From Melastoma dodecandrum (Eukaryota > Streptophyta > Magnoliopsida > Myrtales > Melastomataceae), in contig JARUPY010000313.1 in NCBI GenBank assembly GCA_029817715.1, forward strand, positions 144,941-208,940: DNA of 64,000 nt. The letters are read 5' to 3'. This document shows positions 54,851 through 64,000 of the stretch, piece by piece. The stretch's first letter is position 1. Every line of letters starts with the position of its first letter. A program made the translations under genes and the position numbers. The notes under the pieces are model-generated. The model made no database searches. It saw only the letters and a list, made by a program, of their open reading frames with translations, and was not told the DNA's origin.

Positions 54851-57616
54851 TCACGCCGCGTCCGCGTCCTTCCCCTCCTCGGCCTTTTCGCCCTTCTCGC
54901 CGATCACCATGATCAGGTCCTTGGCGTCGAGCAGGTCGCCGGCCTTCGCCAAGATCTCGACGACGGTGCCGGAGGCCTGCGCTTCCAGCGCGGTCTCCAT
55001 CTTCATCGCTTCCATCACGCCGAGCGTCTGGCCCTCCTTGACCTGCTCGCCCTGCTCCACCGACAGCGACACGAGGCGGCCCGGCATCGGCGCGGCGACG
55101 TGCTTGGGGTTGCCGTCCTCGGCCTGGCGCTTGGCCGTCTTGGTCGGCGTGGCGTTGCGGTCCGGCACGACGACGGCGCGCGGCTGGCCGTTCAGCTCGA
55201 AGAACACCTTGACGTTGCCCTCGGCGTCGGTGTCGCCGATCGTCGCGAGATGGATCAGGATCGTCTTGCCGCGCTCGAGGTCGACGGCGATCTCGTCGCC
55301 CTGCGCCATGCCGTAGAACGCCGTCGGCGTCGGCAGGATCGAGACCGGGCCGTAGGTCTGCGAGCGGCCGGCGAAGTCGGCGAAGACCTTCGGGTACATC
55401 AGCGACGACGACAGATCCTGGTCCGAGACCTCCCGCCCCAGTTTCTCCGCCAACGTCTTGCGCTCGGCCTCGAGATCGACGGGGTCGATCAGGCTCGCGG
55501 GGCGGACTTTGATCGGCTCGACGTCCTTCAGCGCCTTCTTCTGCAGCGCCTCCGGCCAGCCGCCGGGGGGCTGCCCGAGGTCGCCGCGCAGCATGTCGAT
55601 CACCGAGGCGGGGAAGTTGATCGGCGTCTCGGGATCGAGCACGTCCTTCACGCTGAGCCCGTGGCTGACCATCGTCAGCGCCATGTCGCCGACGACCTTC
55701 GAGGACGGCGTCACCTTGACGATGTCGCCGAACATCCTGTTGGCCTCGGCATAGGCGCGCGAGACCTCGTGCCAGCGCGTGTCGAGGCCCATCGCGCGCG
55801 CCTGCTCCTTGAGGTTGGTGTACTGGCCGCCCGGCATCTCGTGCTGGTAGACCTCGCTAGCCGGCGAGGAATGCTCGCTCTCGAACGCCTCGTACTGGCG
55901 GCGGATGATCTCCCAGCGCACGCTCATCTCGCGGATCGCCTGCGGGTTGAGCGTCGTGTCGCGCTCGGTGCCTTCGAGCGCCATCACCACCGAGCCGAGG
56001 CACGGCTGCGAGGTCGAGCCGGAGAGCGCGTCCATCGCGAGATCGACGGCGTCGACGCCGGCCTCCGAGGCCGCGAGCACCGTCGCCGCGGCAATGCCAG
56101 AGGTGTCGTGCGTGTGGAAATGGATCGGCAGGCCGGTCTCCTCGCGCAGCACGCGCACCAGGCGCTTGATGGCGTTCGGCTTCATCAGCCCGGCCATGTC
56201 CTTGATGCCGAGGATGTGGCAGCCGGCCGCCTCCAGCTCCTTGGCGAGGCCGACGTAATATTTCAGCGTGTACTTCTCGGTCGCCGGATCGAGCACGTCG
56301 CCCGTATAGCAGAGCGCGCCCTCGGCGAGCTTGCCGGATTCGCAGATCGCGTCGATCGAGACGCGCATGTTCTCGACCCAGTTCAGGCAGTCGAAGACGC
56401 GGAACAGATCGATGCCGGCGGCCGCCGCGGTCCTGGTGAAGTGCTTCACGACGTTGTCGGCGTAGTTCGTGTAGCCGACGCCGTTGGCGCCGCGCAGCAG
56501 CATCTGCAGCAGGAGGTTCGGCACGCGTTCGCGGACGATCGCGAGCCGCTCCCACGGGTCCTCGCTGAGGAAGCGCATCGCGACGTCGAAGGTCGCGCCG
56601 CCCCAGCATTCGAGCGACAGAAGCTGCGGCAGCTTCGTGGCATAGGCCGGCGCCATCGAGACGATGTCGTAGGTGCGCATGCGCGTCGCGAGCAGGGACT
56701 GGTGCGCGTCGCGCATCGCCGTGTCGGTGACGAGGAGGCGCTTCTCCTTGCGCATCCAGTCGGCAAAGCCCTTAGGGCCCAGGCTGTCGAGCATCTGCTT
56801 GCTGCCGGGCGGGGCGTGGCCCGAACCGTCCGGCGTGATCGGCGCCTTCAGCTCGATCGGCCGCGGCCGGCTCTTCGTTTCCGGGTGGCCGTTGACCGAG
56901 ACGTCGGCGATGTAGGTGAGGAGCCGCGTCGCGCGATCCTTTCGCGCGCGCATCGCGAAGAGCTCGGGCGTGTCGTCGATGAACTTCGTCGTGTAGGTCG
57001 AGTCCGAGAATTTCGGATGGCTGACGATCTTGTCGAGGAAGGCGAGGTTCGTGGCGACGCCGCGGATGCGGTACTCGCGCAGGGCGCGCTGCGTGCGCTT
57101 GATCGCCTCCTGCGGCGTCGGCGCCCAGCAGATCAGCTTCTCGAGCAGAGAATCGTACCAGCGGGTGACGACCGCGCCGGAATAGGCGGTGCCGCCGTCG
57201 ACGCGCACGCCGAAGCCGAAGGCGCCGCGATAGGCGGTGATGCGGCCATAGTCGGGGACGAAATCGTTGTCCGGATCCTCCGTCGTGATGCGGCACTGGA
57301 TCGCGAAGCCGTTGTGCTTGATCTCGTCCTGCGGCGGCACGCCGGTCTCGGCGGTGTTGCCGATATGGCCGCCCTGCAGAATGCCGATCTGCGCCTTCAC
57401 GATGTCGATGCCGGTGATCACCTCCGTCACCGTATGCTCGACCTGGATGCGCGGGTTGACCTCGATGAAGTAGAAGTCGTCGGTGTCGGCATCGAACAGG
57501 AACTCGACGGTGCCGGCGCCGACGTAGTTCGTCGCCTCGCCGATGCGGATCGCCGCGTCGCAGATCGCCTGGCGTTTCGCCTCGGACAGGAAATCCGCCG
57601 GCGCGCGCTCCACGAC

Positions 57617-57652
<36 letters not shown>

Positions 57653-58342
57653 GAAGAGATGCACGCAGGTGCCATGCGTGTCGCCGAGCAGCTGCACCTC
57701 GATGTGCTTGGCGTGGACGACGAGCTTCTCGAGATAGACCTCGTCCTTGCCGAAGGCGGCCTTGGCCTCGCGCTTGGCCGACTTCACGGCGTCGAGCAGC
57801 GTCGCGGGGTCGCGAATCGGCCGCATGCCGCGGCCGCCGCCGCCCCACGACGCCTTCAGCATCACCGGGAAGCCGACGCCCTCGGCGAGCTTCATGATCT
57901 CGGCCTCGTCGTCGGGCAGCGGCGCGGTCGCCGGCATCACCGGCACGTCGACCGAAACGGCGAGGTTGCGCGCCGAGACCTTGTTGCCGAGCGTGCGCAT
58001 CGTCTCCGGCGAGGGCCCGATGAAGACGATGCCGGCGGCCTTGCAGGCGTCGACGAACTCGGGGCTTTCCGAAAGGAAGCCGTAGCCGGGGTGGATCGCG
58101 TCGGCGCGCGCCTCGCGGGCGACGCGCATGATCTCCTCGATCGACAGGTAGGCATCGATCGGCCCCATCGGCTCGCCGCCCGGCGTCTTGCCGATGAGAT
58201 AGGCCTCGTCGGCCTTGAAGCGGTGGAGGGAGAGCTTGTCCTGGTCGGCGTAGACGGCGATGGTGGTGAGCCCCAGCTCCGTCGCCGCGCGAAAAATGCG
58301 GATGGCGATCTCGGACCGGTTCGCGACCAGAAGCCTCTTCAT
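54851..58342 (-). CDS. pyc: Pyruvate carboxylase
   Basis: A 1163-residue biotin enzyme that carboxylates pyruvate to oxaloacetate. Domains in order: biotin carboxylase (about 1-450, with GGGGRGMRPI, HIEVQLLGDTHG and FIEVNPRIQVEHTVTE), carboxyltransferase TIM barrel (about 530-830, TDTAMRDAHQSLLATR, HFHTHDTSG), PYC/OADA domain, and biotin carrier with the biotinyl lysine in EAMKME at residue 1114. Length is normal. In a methylotroph or photoheterotroph it supports anaplerosis. Confidence 0.97.
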
Positions 58343-58559
58343 TGTGCACCCGCCCCGCTGTCGTCAGCTTGGCTGCTAGCATGTCACACGCCAACTCCGG
58401 GCGTCGAGGGGGCCGCTAGGGGCCGGGCGTCGGAAGGATGGCCAGGGCCAAGACGTCGCCCCGCGTTGTTCCGGCCTGGAAATATTCGACTATTTTGGGC
58501 GGAGAAATGAAGCCGAGACCAATTGCCGTGCTTTCCCGCCTGCTCTAGCCCGCGATGGC

Positions 58560-59006
58560 ATGGGGAGGATCGGGTTGGAGAATCGCGTCAGCTGTGAGTG
58601 CGACGGGCTGTGTGGCACTGGGACGTTCGAGGTCGACGGCGACTGGCTCGTCGTGACGTCGACGCTGGGCGAGCACCGCGTCCGCCTCGGCTTGGCCAAC
58701 CCGCGCAAGCTCGCGGCAAAGCTCGTGCGGAACCTCTGCAAGAAAGCGGCTGCGGAGGCCGCGTCCGACCGGGCGCCGGCCGTCAGCGTCTCCGACAAGG
58801 CAAACCATCTCGTCGACATCCAGCGCGACAAGATCGTTGCGATGCCGACCGACGATCCGCAGCGGGCCGCCGCCGAGAGCCTCCTCGACACGATGATCGG
58901 CAACGCGCGCGCGATCGGCGAGGCGTGCGAGGTCCTGGCCCCTCCCGAGGCCGCGGCGATCGCGCCCGAGGCCGAGCCCGTCGCGCCACCCGCGGCCGGC
59001 GACTGA
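58560..59006 (+). CDS. Hypothetical protein, about 148 aa
   Basis: A protein with CECDGLCGTGTFEVDGDWLVVTSTLGEHRV near the N-terminus and an Ala/Pro-rich C-terminus. Start is uncertain: ATG 58560 lacks a ribosome site, whereas TTG 58575 follows GGGGAGG. Overlapping - strand frames exist but look less protein-like. No family recognised. Confidence 0.5.
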   Translation: MGRIGLENRVSCECDGLCGTGTFEVDGDWLVVTSTLGEHRVRLGLANPRKLAAKLVRNLCKKAAAEAASDRAPAVSVSDKANHLVDIQRDKIVAMPTDDPQRAAAESLLDTMIGNARAIGEACEVLAPPEAAAIAPEAEPVAPPAAGD

Positions 59007-59167
59007 TCCGCCGGTGCACGGACGCCATCCGGCCGTCGCACGCGAAGTCTTCGCCGGGCGCGGGGCAGTAAACACCGCCACTATTGTATGTAGAAAGCTA
59101 CTATGTAAAAAAACCTAGTGCTCGAATACCACTTGCGCATCATGCACAACGTGATAGCGCGGGGGGC

Positions 59168-59589
59168 ATGGAGGATCAGCGCCCATCGCCCGACCCCTAC
59201 GCCGTTGTCGTCGACGACAACCCAGTAATTCTGTTGTTCGCAACCGAAATTCTCACCGCTGCCGGCTTCAGCGTCTTTGCCGCGGCTGATGCGGCGGAGG
59301 CGCAAGCCTGGTTCGAGCAGCATGGCGCGGCGATCGTTTTGCTTGTCACCAATGTCGAGCTCGGCGACGGGCTGAACGGCTTCGCGCTCGCAAGGCAGGT
59401 CGCGGCGCGATGGCCGCAGACGGGCATCCTCGTCTCCTCGGGCCAGCTCGTCCCGCAGGCCGGGACATGCCGGCGGACGCCGCGTTCCTGCCGAAGCCTT
59501 TCATCGGAAGCGACGTCGTGGCGCGCGCCCGAGACGTGGTCGAGCTCAAACGGCCGGGTCTCGTCGAGGTGCACCAACTCGCGTTCTAA
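59168..59589 (+). pseudogene. Degenerate receiver (response regulator) gene with a frame shift
   Basis: The first 97 codons read like a receiver domain: VVDDNPVILLFATEILTAAGF carries the acidic pair, but the phospho-acceptor position is Asn (LVTNVELGDG) instead of Asp. At about 59460 the frame is lost by one base in a G-run. The remaining receiver end, with conserved lysine in FLPKPFIGS, continues in the next frame and stops at 59589. Unshifted, the frame would run into the following gene. Loss of the acceptor and the shift together argue for decay. Confidence 0.72.
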
Positions 59590-59653
59590 TCTCTCGTGCG
59601 GAACCAAAGCGTGGTCTATCCGCTTTGGGCTCCGTCACAGGGGAGACACGGCT

Positions 59654-59872
59654 GTGCCGCGCTTTTTCTTCGACGTCCACGATGGCCGCGACCTGATCGA
59701 CGACGAGGGCGTGGAGCTGTGCGACCTCGGCGCCGCCAAGCGCGAAGCGCTGAAGTGTGCCAGCGGCATGCTCGGCGAGACGTCGGCCGACTGGCCGGGC
59801 GAGCTGTTGCGCATGGATGTGCGCGACGAGGGCGGAAACGTCGTCGCGTCGCTGCGCTTCACGGCGTCTTGA
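59654..59872 (+). CDS. DUF6894-like small protein, 72 aa
   Basis: VPRFFFDVHDGRDLIDDEGVELCDLGAAKREAL matches a family of small rhizobial proteins of unknown role. GTG at 59654 has GGGGAG upstream. It sits directly after the degenerate receiver gene. Confidence 0.75.
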   Translation: MPRFFFDVHDGRDLIDDEGVELCDLGAAKREALKCASGMLGETSADWPGELLRMDVRDEGGNVVASLRFTAS

Positions 59873-60079
59873 TCGACAGTCTTCCCTACAAACGACCGCG
59901 TCCAATTCAATAAACCGCACGTCGATGTCATTTAACATGCGTCGATATAGTTAGGTTTGCTTCGTCGTTTCGACGCGACAAGCCGCCGGCGACATGAAAC
60001 GATGCCTCATCGCGGGATCGGAACGCAGGCCCCCGCGCCGAAGGCACATGCCTCCGCCTGATCATCAGCGGAGAGGCCC

Positions 60080-60293
60080 ATGGCTCACGACACAATCCTC
60101 GATTATCGGCAGCTGCAAGACCGAGCGGCGGCCAAGCTTGCGGCGCACCGCGAGCGCATGGCGAAGGCCCCGCCCGACGCCGGAGCAGCAGGCCTACGAC
60201 GCCAAGCTGCTGAACGAGTTGCGCGCCAACAAGGTCGCCGTCGATCTCAACCGCGCGCTGTTCGACTACAGCGCGGCGACTGAGAGGGCTTAA
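60080..60293 (+). pseudogene. Small unknown gene with a frame shift
   Basis: ATG 60080 is preceded by GGAGAGG and gives MAHDTILDYRQLQDRAAAKL for about 31 codons. Near 60175 the sensible reading moves to another frame (PEQQAYDAKLLNELRANKV) and ends at the TAA at 60293. The two parts together look like one helical protein of about 70 residues. A one-base insertion or two-base deletion explains it. No family recognised. Confidence 0.55.
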
Positions 60294-60461
60294 CGGCTAG
60301 ATTTCGGTCGCCGCTCGCCCAGTATTGCTTCGCGTGGGGCTCGGCGGCTCGAAAGACCCCCCGCCCGGATCATCGCCGTTACTTGGATGCGGCGTTTTCG
60401 ATCCCTGTCGCCGCAAATTCCGGCATTAGCGTATTGGCACCGAAGCCTTTGCAGACAATCG

Positions 60462-60490
60462 CAATCCGAGGTAGGCGCCACCTCGGATTG
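60462..60490. terminator. Perfect eleven-base hairpin, intergenic
   Basis: CAATCCGAGGT / ACCTCGGATTG with a seven-base loop AGGCGCC, in the 262 bases between small genes. A run of six T begins 13 bases downstream. It may be a terminator for the upstream genes or a structured leader of the next gene. Confidence 0.65.
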
Positions 60491-60555
60491 AGCGTAGAAC
60501 AGTTTTTTGTCAGATGGGCGCGGTTGCTCCGCTCTCAGTAGAACGGAGACGGGCA

Positions 60556-60762
60556 GTGGCGGGCTACGACACCGAGCAGCGCGAATTCGAGACGCGCAAG
60601 CTTGAGGCGCTTTCCGCGATTTCGGTGGCGATCGCGACCTTGGGCTCGGGTCTGACCCAGATCGTCAAAGACAACGTGGAGCAGAGCAACCTCTTGCGGA
60701 CCGTAGACCGGAAGGTCGACCGGCTCACCGACATGGTCGGAGCTCTCGGCAAGGTCCAGTAG
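60556..60762 (+). CDS. Small hypothetical coiled protein upstream of flgB
   Basis: A 68-residue helical protein ([20 protein letters not shown]) ending in a heptad-like [20 protein letters not shown] 60556 follows GGAG at a good distance; an ATG at 60514 gives 82 residues but lacks a ribosome site. It lies 81 bases before flgB and may be co-transcribed. Function unknown. Confidence 0.6.
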   Translation: MAGYDTEQREFETRKLEALSAISVAIATLGSGLTQIVKDNVEQSNLLRTVDRKVDRLTDMVGALGKVQ

Positions 60763-60843
60763 GCAGGGAACAGCGCTGCTCTAGACAGGCCATCGCGGCG
60801 GCCCGTCAGCCTCGGGCAAGCCAGGCTTGCCAAGGTCGCCGGC

Positions 60844-61227
60844 ATGGAACCGATCTATCTCCTCGGCCTCGCGTCGCGAAAGAATGCCTGGCTCGCCGTG
60901 CGCCAGTCGACGGTGGCCGGCAACGTCGCCAACATGAATACGCCGGGCTACCAGCAGAAGGACGTCGTGCCCTTCGCCGACGTGCTCGCGCAGACGCATC
61001 TGCAGATGGCCTCGACCGATGCCGGCCACCTGCCGGTCGCCGACACGGCCGGCGTCGACGGCACGACCAGCGACGACGACGGCGGCTTCGAGGTGACGGA
61101 GAGCGGCAACACCGTCGGCATCGAGACGCAGATGGGCAAGGCCGGCGAGATCTCGCGCGACTACGCGCTGACGACCAACATCGTGCGGAGCTTCCACAAC
61201 ATGCTGATGGCGAGCCTGAAGAGCTGA
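60844..61227 (+). CDS. flgB: FlgB, flagellar proximal rod protein
   Basis: A 127-residue rod protein. [15 protein letters not shown] is the conserved N-terminal rod motif (N-x-A-N-x-x-T-P-G-Y). It forms the rod with FlgC, FlgF and FlgG in the periplasm and lacks a signal peptide because it is exported by the flagellar secretion system. It starts the flgB-flgC-fliE-flgG-flgA-flgI operon. Confidence 0.95.
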   Translation: MEPIYLLGLASRKNAWLAVRQSTVAGNVANMNTPGYQQKDVVPFADVLAQTHLQMASTDAGHLPVADTAGVDGTTSDDDGGFEVTESGNTVGIETQMGKAGEISRDYALTTNIVRSFHNMLMASLKS

Positions 61228-61229
61228 GC

Positions 61230-61655
61230 ATGATCGTCGACCCGCTCCAGGCCTCGCTCAAGATCGCCGATTCCGGCATGTCCGCGAACTCGGCGCGCAT
61301 GCGCGTGACCAGCGAGAACATCGCCAACGCGCAGTCGACCGGCTCGGTGGCCGGCGCCGATCCCTATCGGCGCAAGACCATCGCCTTCGAGGCGGCGATG
61401 GACCAGGCGACGGGCGCCGATCTCGTGCAGGTCGCCAACGTCGGCACGGACGACGCCCCCTTCGTGGTCGAGCACGATCCGGGCAACCCGGCGGCCGATT
61501 CTAAAGGGTTTGTAAAGCTTCCCAACGTTAACCTTATTCTGGAGATGGCGGACATGCGCGAGGCCAACCGCGCCTACGAGGCCAACCTCCAGGTCGTGAA
61601 GGAATCGCGCGACCTCATCTCGATGACCATCGACCTGCTCAAGGGCTCCTCATGA
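61230..61655 (+). CDS. flgC: FlgC, flagellar proximal rod protein
   Basis: A 141-residue rod protein. [12 protein letters not shown] near the N-terminus and the C-terminal [26 protein letters not shown] are FlgC hallmarks. It begins two bases after flgB and overlaps fliE (ATGA). A 46-base stretch at 61497-61543 is far poorer in GC than its surroundings although the protein there is conserved. Confidence 0.95.
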   Translation: MIVDPLQASLKIADSGMSANSARMRVTSENIANAQSTGSVAGADPYRRKTIAFEAAMDQATGADLVQVANVGTDDAPFVVEHDPGNPAADSKGFVKLPNVNLILEMADMREANRAYEANLQVVKESRDLISMTIDLLKGSS

Positions 61656-61966
61656 TCGCTCCACTCGCCGTCGGCGCCCTGTCCTCGGTCCTCGGGCCGG
61701 CGAAGACCGCGTCGTCCGCCGCCGCGAGCTCGAGCGTCTCCGGCGCGGCCGACAGCTTCACCTCGCTGCTCGCCTCGTTCTCGCAGGACACCACCGACAA
61801 GCTGAAGGGCGCCGAAGCCGCGTCGATCTCCGGCATCCAGGGCAAGGCGACGACGCAATCGGTCGTCGAGGCCGTGATGAACGCGCAGGAGCAGCTGCAG
61901 ACCGTGCTCGCCGTCCGCGACAAGGCGGTCACCGCCTTTCAGGACGTCACCCGCATGCCGATCTGA
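61652..61966 (+). CDS. fliE: FliE, flagellar hook-basal body adapter
   Basis: A 104-residue protein connecting the MS ring and rod. The C-terminal [34 protein letters not shown] is the FliE signature. The first 40 residues are Ala/Ser-rich. Its start overlaps flgC. Confidence 0.93.
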   Translation: MIAPLAVGALSSVLGPAKTASSAAASSSVSGAADSFTSLLASFSQDTTDKLKGAEAASISGIQGKATTQSVVEAVMNAQEQLQTVLAVRDKAVTAFQDVTRMPI

Positions 61967-61976
61967 GGCCTGACCC

Positions 61977-62762
61977 ATGCGCGCCATGACGATTGCCGCC
62001 ACCGGCATGAACGCCCAGACGACCAACGTCGAGGTGATCGCCAACAACATCGCCAACATCAACACGACCGGCTTCAAGCGCTCGCGCGCCGAGTTCACCG
62101 ACCTGCTCTACGAGACCCAGCGCCTGCCCGGCGTCGCCCAGCGCGGCACCCAGGGCGCCGTGCCGGAGGGCGCGCAGCTCGGCCTCGGCGTCAAGACGGC
62201 GGCGATCCGCAACCTGCACATCCAGGGCGCGCTGACGCAGACCGGCAACCAGTTCGATCTCGCCCTGACCGGCCGCGGCTTCTTCCAGATCCAGGATTCC
62301 AACGGAAACATCGAGTACACCCGCGCCGGCGCCTTCAACACCAACGCGCAGGGCCAGCTCGTCACGCTCGACGGCAACCTCATCACGCCGAACATCGTCA
62401 TCCCGCAGAACACGACGGCGGTGACGGTGAGCTCGACCGGCATCGTCAACGCGACCGTCGCCGGCACGACCGCGCCGGTGCAGCTCGGCCAGCTGACGCT
62501 CGCCAATTTCGCCAACGAGGTCGGCCTGCAGCCGGTCGGCAGCAACCTCTTCCAGGAGACGGTGGCCTCCGGCACGCCGATCGTCGGCACGCCGGGCGAC
62601 CCCGGCTACGCGACGATCACCCAGGGCTACCTCGAATCCTCGAACGTCGACCCCGTCGCCGAGATCACCAACCTCATCTCGGCGCAGCGCGCCTACGAGA
62701 TGAACTCGAAGGTGATCCAGGCCGCCGACCAGATGGGCCAGACGCTCACCCAGATGCGCTGA
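61977..62762 (+). CDS. flgG: FlgG, flagellar distal rod protein
   Basis: A 261-residue distal rod protein. [20 protein letters not shown] near the N-terminus, [14 protein letters not shown] in the middle and [31 protein letters not shown] at the C-terminus are diagnostic. It starts ten bases after fliE. Confidence 0.96.
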   Translation: MRAMTIAATGMNAQTTNVEVIANNIANINTTGFKRSRAEFTDLLYETQRLPGVAQRGTQGAVPEGAQLGLGVKTAAIRNLHIQGALTQTGNQFDLALTGRGFFQIQDSNGNIEYTRAGAFNTNAQGQLVTLDGNLITPNIVIPQNTTAVTVSSTGIVNATVAGTTAPVQLGQLTLANFANEVGLQPVGSNLFQETVASGTPIVGTPGDPGYATITQGYLESSNVDPVAEITNLISAQRAYEMNSKVIQAADQMGQTLTQMR

Positions 62763-62797
62763 TCGCGCCCCGGTAGACGACAGGACGAGACCGCACC

Positions 62798-63247
62798 ATG
62801 CCGGCACGGCCACTCCTCATCCTCGCCCTGCTCTGCGGCGGCCTTGCGCCCGCGGCGGCGGCCGAGCACCGCCCGGTGCCGGCCGTCACGATCTACCCCG
62901 GCGACACGATCCGCGAGGAGATGCTCGCCGACCAGGATTTCCCCGAGTCGGTGGCGAGCTCGGCCTTCGTCACCAACCGCTCGGCGCTCGTCGGCAAGGT
63001 GGCGCGGCGCACGCTGCTGCCCGGCCAGGCGATCCCGGTCAGCGCCGTCGGCGAGCCGCGGCTCGTGCGCATCGGTGCGCTGGTGCGCGTCGTCTACAAG
63101 GACGACGGCCTGGTCATCCAGACCTATGCCGCGGCATTGCAGAACGGCGCCGCCGGCGACGTCGTCGCCGTGCGCAACTCGGAAAGCGGCGTGACGATCT
63201 CCGGCATCGTCGAGGCCGACGGCTCCGTCCATGTCGGCGGCGGCTAG
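62798..63247 (+). CDS. flgA: FlgA, P-ring assembly chaperone
   Basis: A 149-residue periplasmic protein with a signal peptide ending near AAA-EH. The SAF-like domain is seen in YPGDTIREEMLADQDF and ARRTLLPGQAIPVSAVGEPRLV. Length fits the short FlgA of rhizobia. It helps assemble FlgI rings. It ends 18 bases before an inverted repeat. Confidence 0.9.
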   Translation: MPARPLLILALLCGGLAPAAAAEHRPVPAVTIYPGDTIREEMLADQDFPESVASSAFVTNRSALVGKVARRTLLPGQAIPVSAVGEPRLVRIGALVRVVYKDDGLVIQTYAAALQNGAAGDVVAVRNSESGVTISGIVEADGSVHVGGG

Positions 63248-63265
63248 GCTCATGCACAAGCTCCC

Positions 63266-63367
63266 GTCATTGCGAGCGCAGCGAAGCAACCCAGGGGCCG
63301 CCATTCGAGCGTTGGGAACGTTGCGCGCGGCCACCCCTGGGTTGCTTCGCCTGCGGCTCGCAATGAC
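63266..63367. repeat. Palindromic repeat unit between flgA and flgI
   Basis: Left arm GTCATTGCGAGCGCAGCGAA... (63266-63297) and right arm (63334-63367), inverted and differing by two bases, enclose a 36-base centre. Such GTCATTGCGAGC units are dispersed in many alphaproteobacterial genomes as REP- or MITE-like elements. The right arm contains the only ATG in frame with the flgI signal peptide. As RNA it would fold to a stem of about 32 pairs. Confidence 0.88.
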
Positions 63368-64000
63368 GAACGTGGCAAGGCTCGCGCTCGCCGCCGTCGT
63401 GATGGTGACGTCCGTGCCAAATCCCGCTTCGGCGACGGTGGCGCATCAAGGATATCGCCGACGTCGAGGGCGTCCGCGACAACCAGCTCGTCGGATACGG
63501 CCTCGTCTTCGGGCTCGAGGGCACCGGCGACACGCTGCGCAACGCGCCCTTCACCGAGCAGACGATGCAGTCGATGCTCGACCGGCTCGGCATCAACGTG
63601 CGCAACCAGGCGCTGCGCAGCCGCAACGTCGCCGCCGTCATGGTGACGGCCGAGCTGCCGCCGTTCATGAACCGCGGCCAGCGCATCGACATCACCGTCT
63701 CGTCGATGGGCGATGCGTCCTCGCTGATGGGCGGCACGCTGGTGATGACCCCGCTGTCGGGCGCCGACGGCAAGGTGCACGCCGTGGCCCAGGGCGAGGT
63801 CGCGGTGTCGGGCACCGCCGCCGTCGGCCAGGCCGAGAGCGTCAACCAGGGCGTGCCGACCGTCGGGCGCATCCCCAACGGCGCGACGATCGAGCTGCCG
63901 AACAACAACCGCCCTGGCGACGTCGGCCCGATGGCGCTCGACCTGAAGAACCCCGACTTCGCGACGGCGATCCGCATCGTCGACGCGATCAACGCCTACT
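63363..64000 (+). pseudogene. flgI: FlgI, flagellar P-ring protein, frame-shifted and cut by window edge
   Basis: From ATG 63363 (inside the repeat) the frame encodes a signal peptide (ARLALAAVVMVTS...PASA). At about 63440 the FlgI reading changes frame: IKDIADVEGVRDNQLVGYGLVFGLEGTGDTLRN and on to the edge is clearly P-ring protein but has no start codon in its own frame. One extra G in GACGGTGGCGC would explain it. FlgI is needed for a working flagellum, so either motility is lost or the base is an error. The C-terminal half lies beyond the window. Confidence 0.85.

Noticed and set aside
55100..58510. A 1136-residue open frame opposite pyruvate carboxylase.
   Set aside because: Antisense shadow; composition is Arg/Ala/Leu/Asp-rich with no domain, while the - strand is a complete pyruvate carboxylase.
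1..64000. CRISPR arrays, integrases, transposases and phage genes.
   Set aside because: No regularly spaced repeats and no such proteins were seen; only dispersed palindromes were found.

Overview
The window is GC-rich DNA from an alphaproteobacterium, most likely a Hyphomicrobiales member of the Beijerinckiaceae/Methylobacteriaceae type. The grounds are a lanthanide-type methanol dehydrogenase set (xoxFGJ) with a full pqqABCDE operon, an aerobic anoxygenic photosynthesis gene cluster of the purple-bacterial type, a short alphaproteobacterial 4.5S RNA, and a rhizobial-style flagellar operon. Family-level placement is inference; no 16S or other marker lies in the window.

Layout. (1) 18-4224, + strand: pqqA-B-C-D-E, followed without a gap by two small exported proteins of unknown function joined to pqqE by stop/start overlaps. 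(2) 4291-11929, - strand: two paralogous periplasmic binding proteins, an ABC permease and ATPase, then xoxF, xoxG and xoxJ, converging on the pqq operon. The cofactor and the enzyme that uses it are therefore encoded side by side. (3) 12164-13824: a small Cys-rich secreted protein, a GNAT acetyltransferase and a heme oxygenase. (4) 13943-35494: photosynthesis cluster. The - strand superoperon crtE-crtF-bchC-bchX-bchY-bchZ-pufQ-pufB-pufA-pufL-pufM-pufC makes the reaction centre, LH1 and late bacteriochlorophyll steps. Divergent crtD-crtC and crtI-crtB complete a spirilloxanthin-type carotenoid pathway, and bchD-hydrolase-bchO supplies Mg-chelatase parts. bchI is not here. PpsR/CrtJ-type TGT-N12-ACA palindromes sit before bchC and crtI, with a one-base variant between crtE and crtD. 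A bicupin oxalate decarboxylase homologue is inserted in the cluster. (5) 35484-48188: mixed metabolism (acyl-CoA ligase, enoyl-CoA hydratase, receiver protein, isochorismatase, lactate permease, L,D-transpeptidase, PdeM nuclease) and the SRP RNA gene. (6) 48326-58342: fused aroK-aroB, a CorC-type transporter, ilvD and pyruvate carboxylase. (7) 58560-64000: small regulatory or hypothetical proteins, then flgB-flgC-fliE-flgG-flgA-flgI, running off the right edge.

Part of the right side carries visible lesions: an amber stop in a DUF1543 gene and single-base frame shifts in corC, a receiver gene, a small unknown gene and flgI. A palindromic repeat sits between flgA and flgI and supplies the apparent flgI start codon. 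Whether the shifts are real decay or sequence error cannot be decided from one sequence. The best candidates for something undescribed are the two exported proteins coupled to pqqE, the paired binding proteins beside xoxF, and the extra hydrolase and 43-residue membrane protein inside the photosynthesis cluster.
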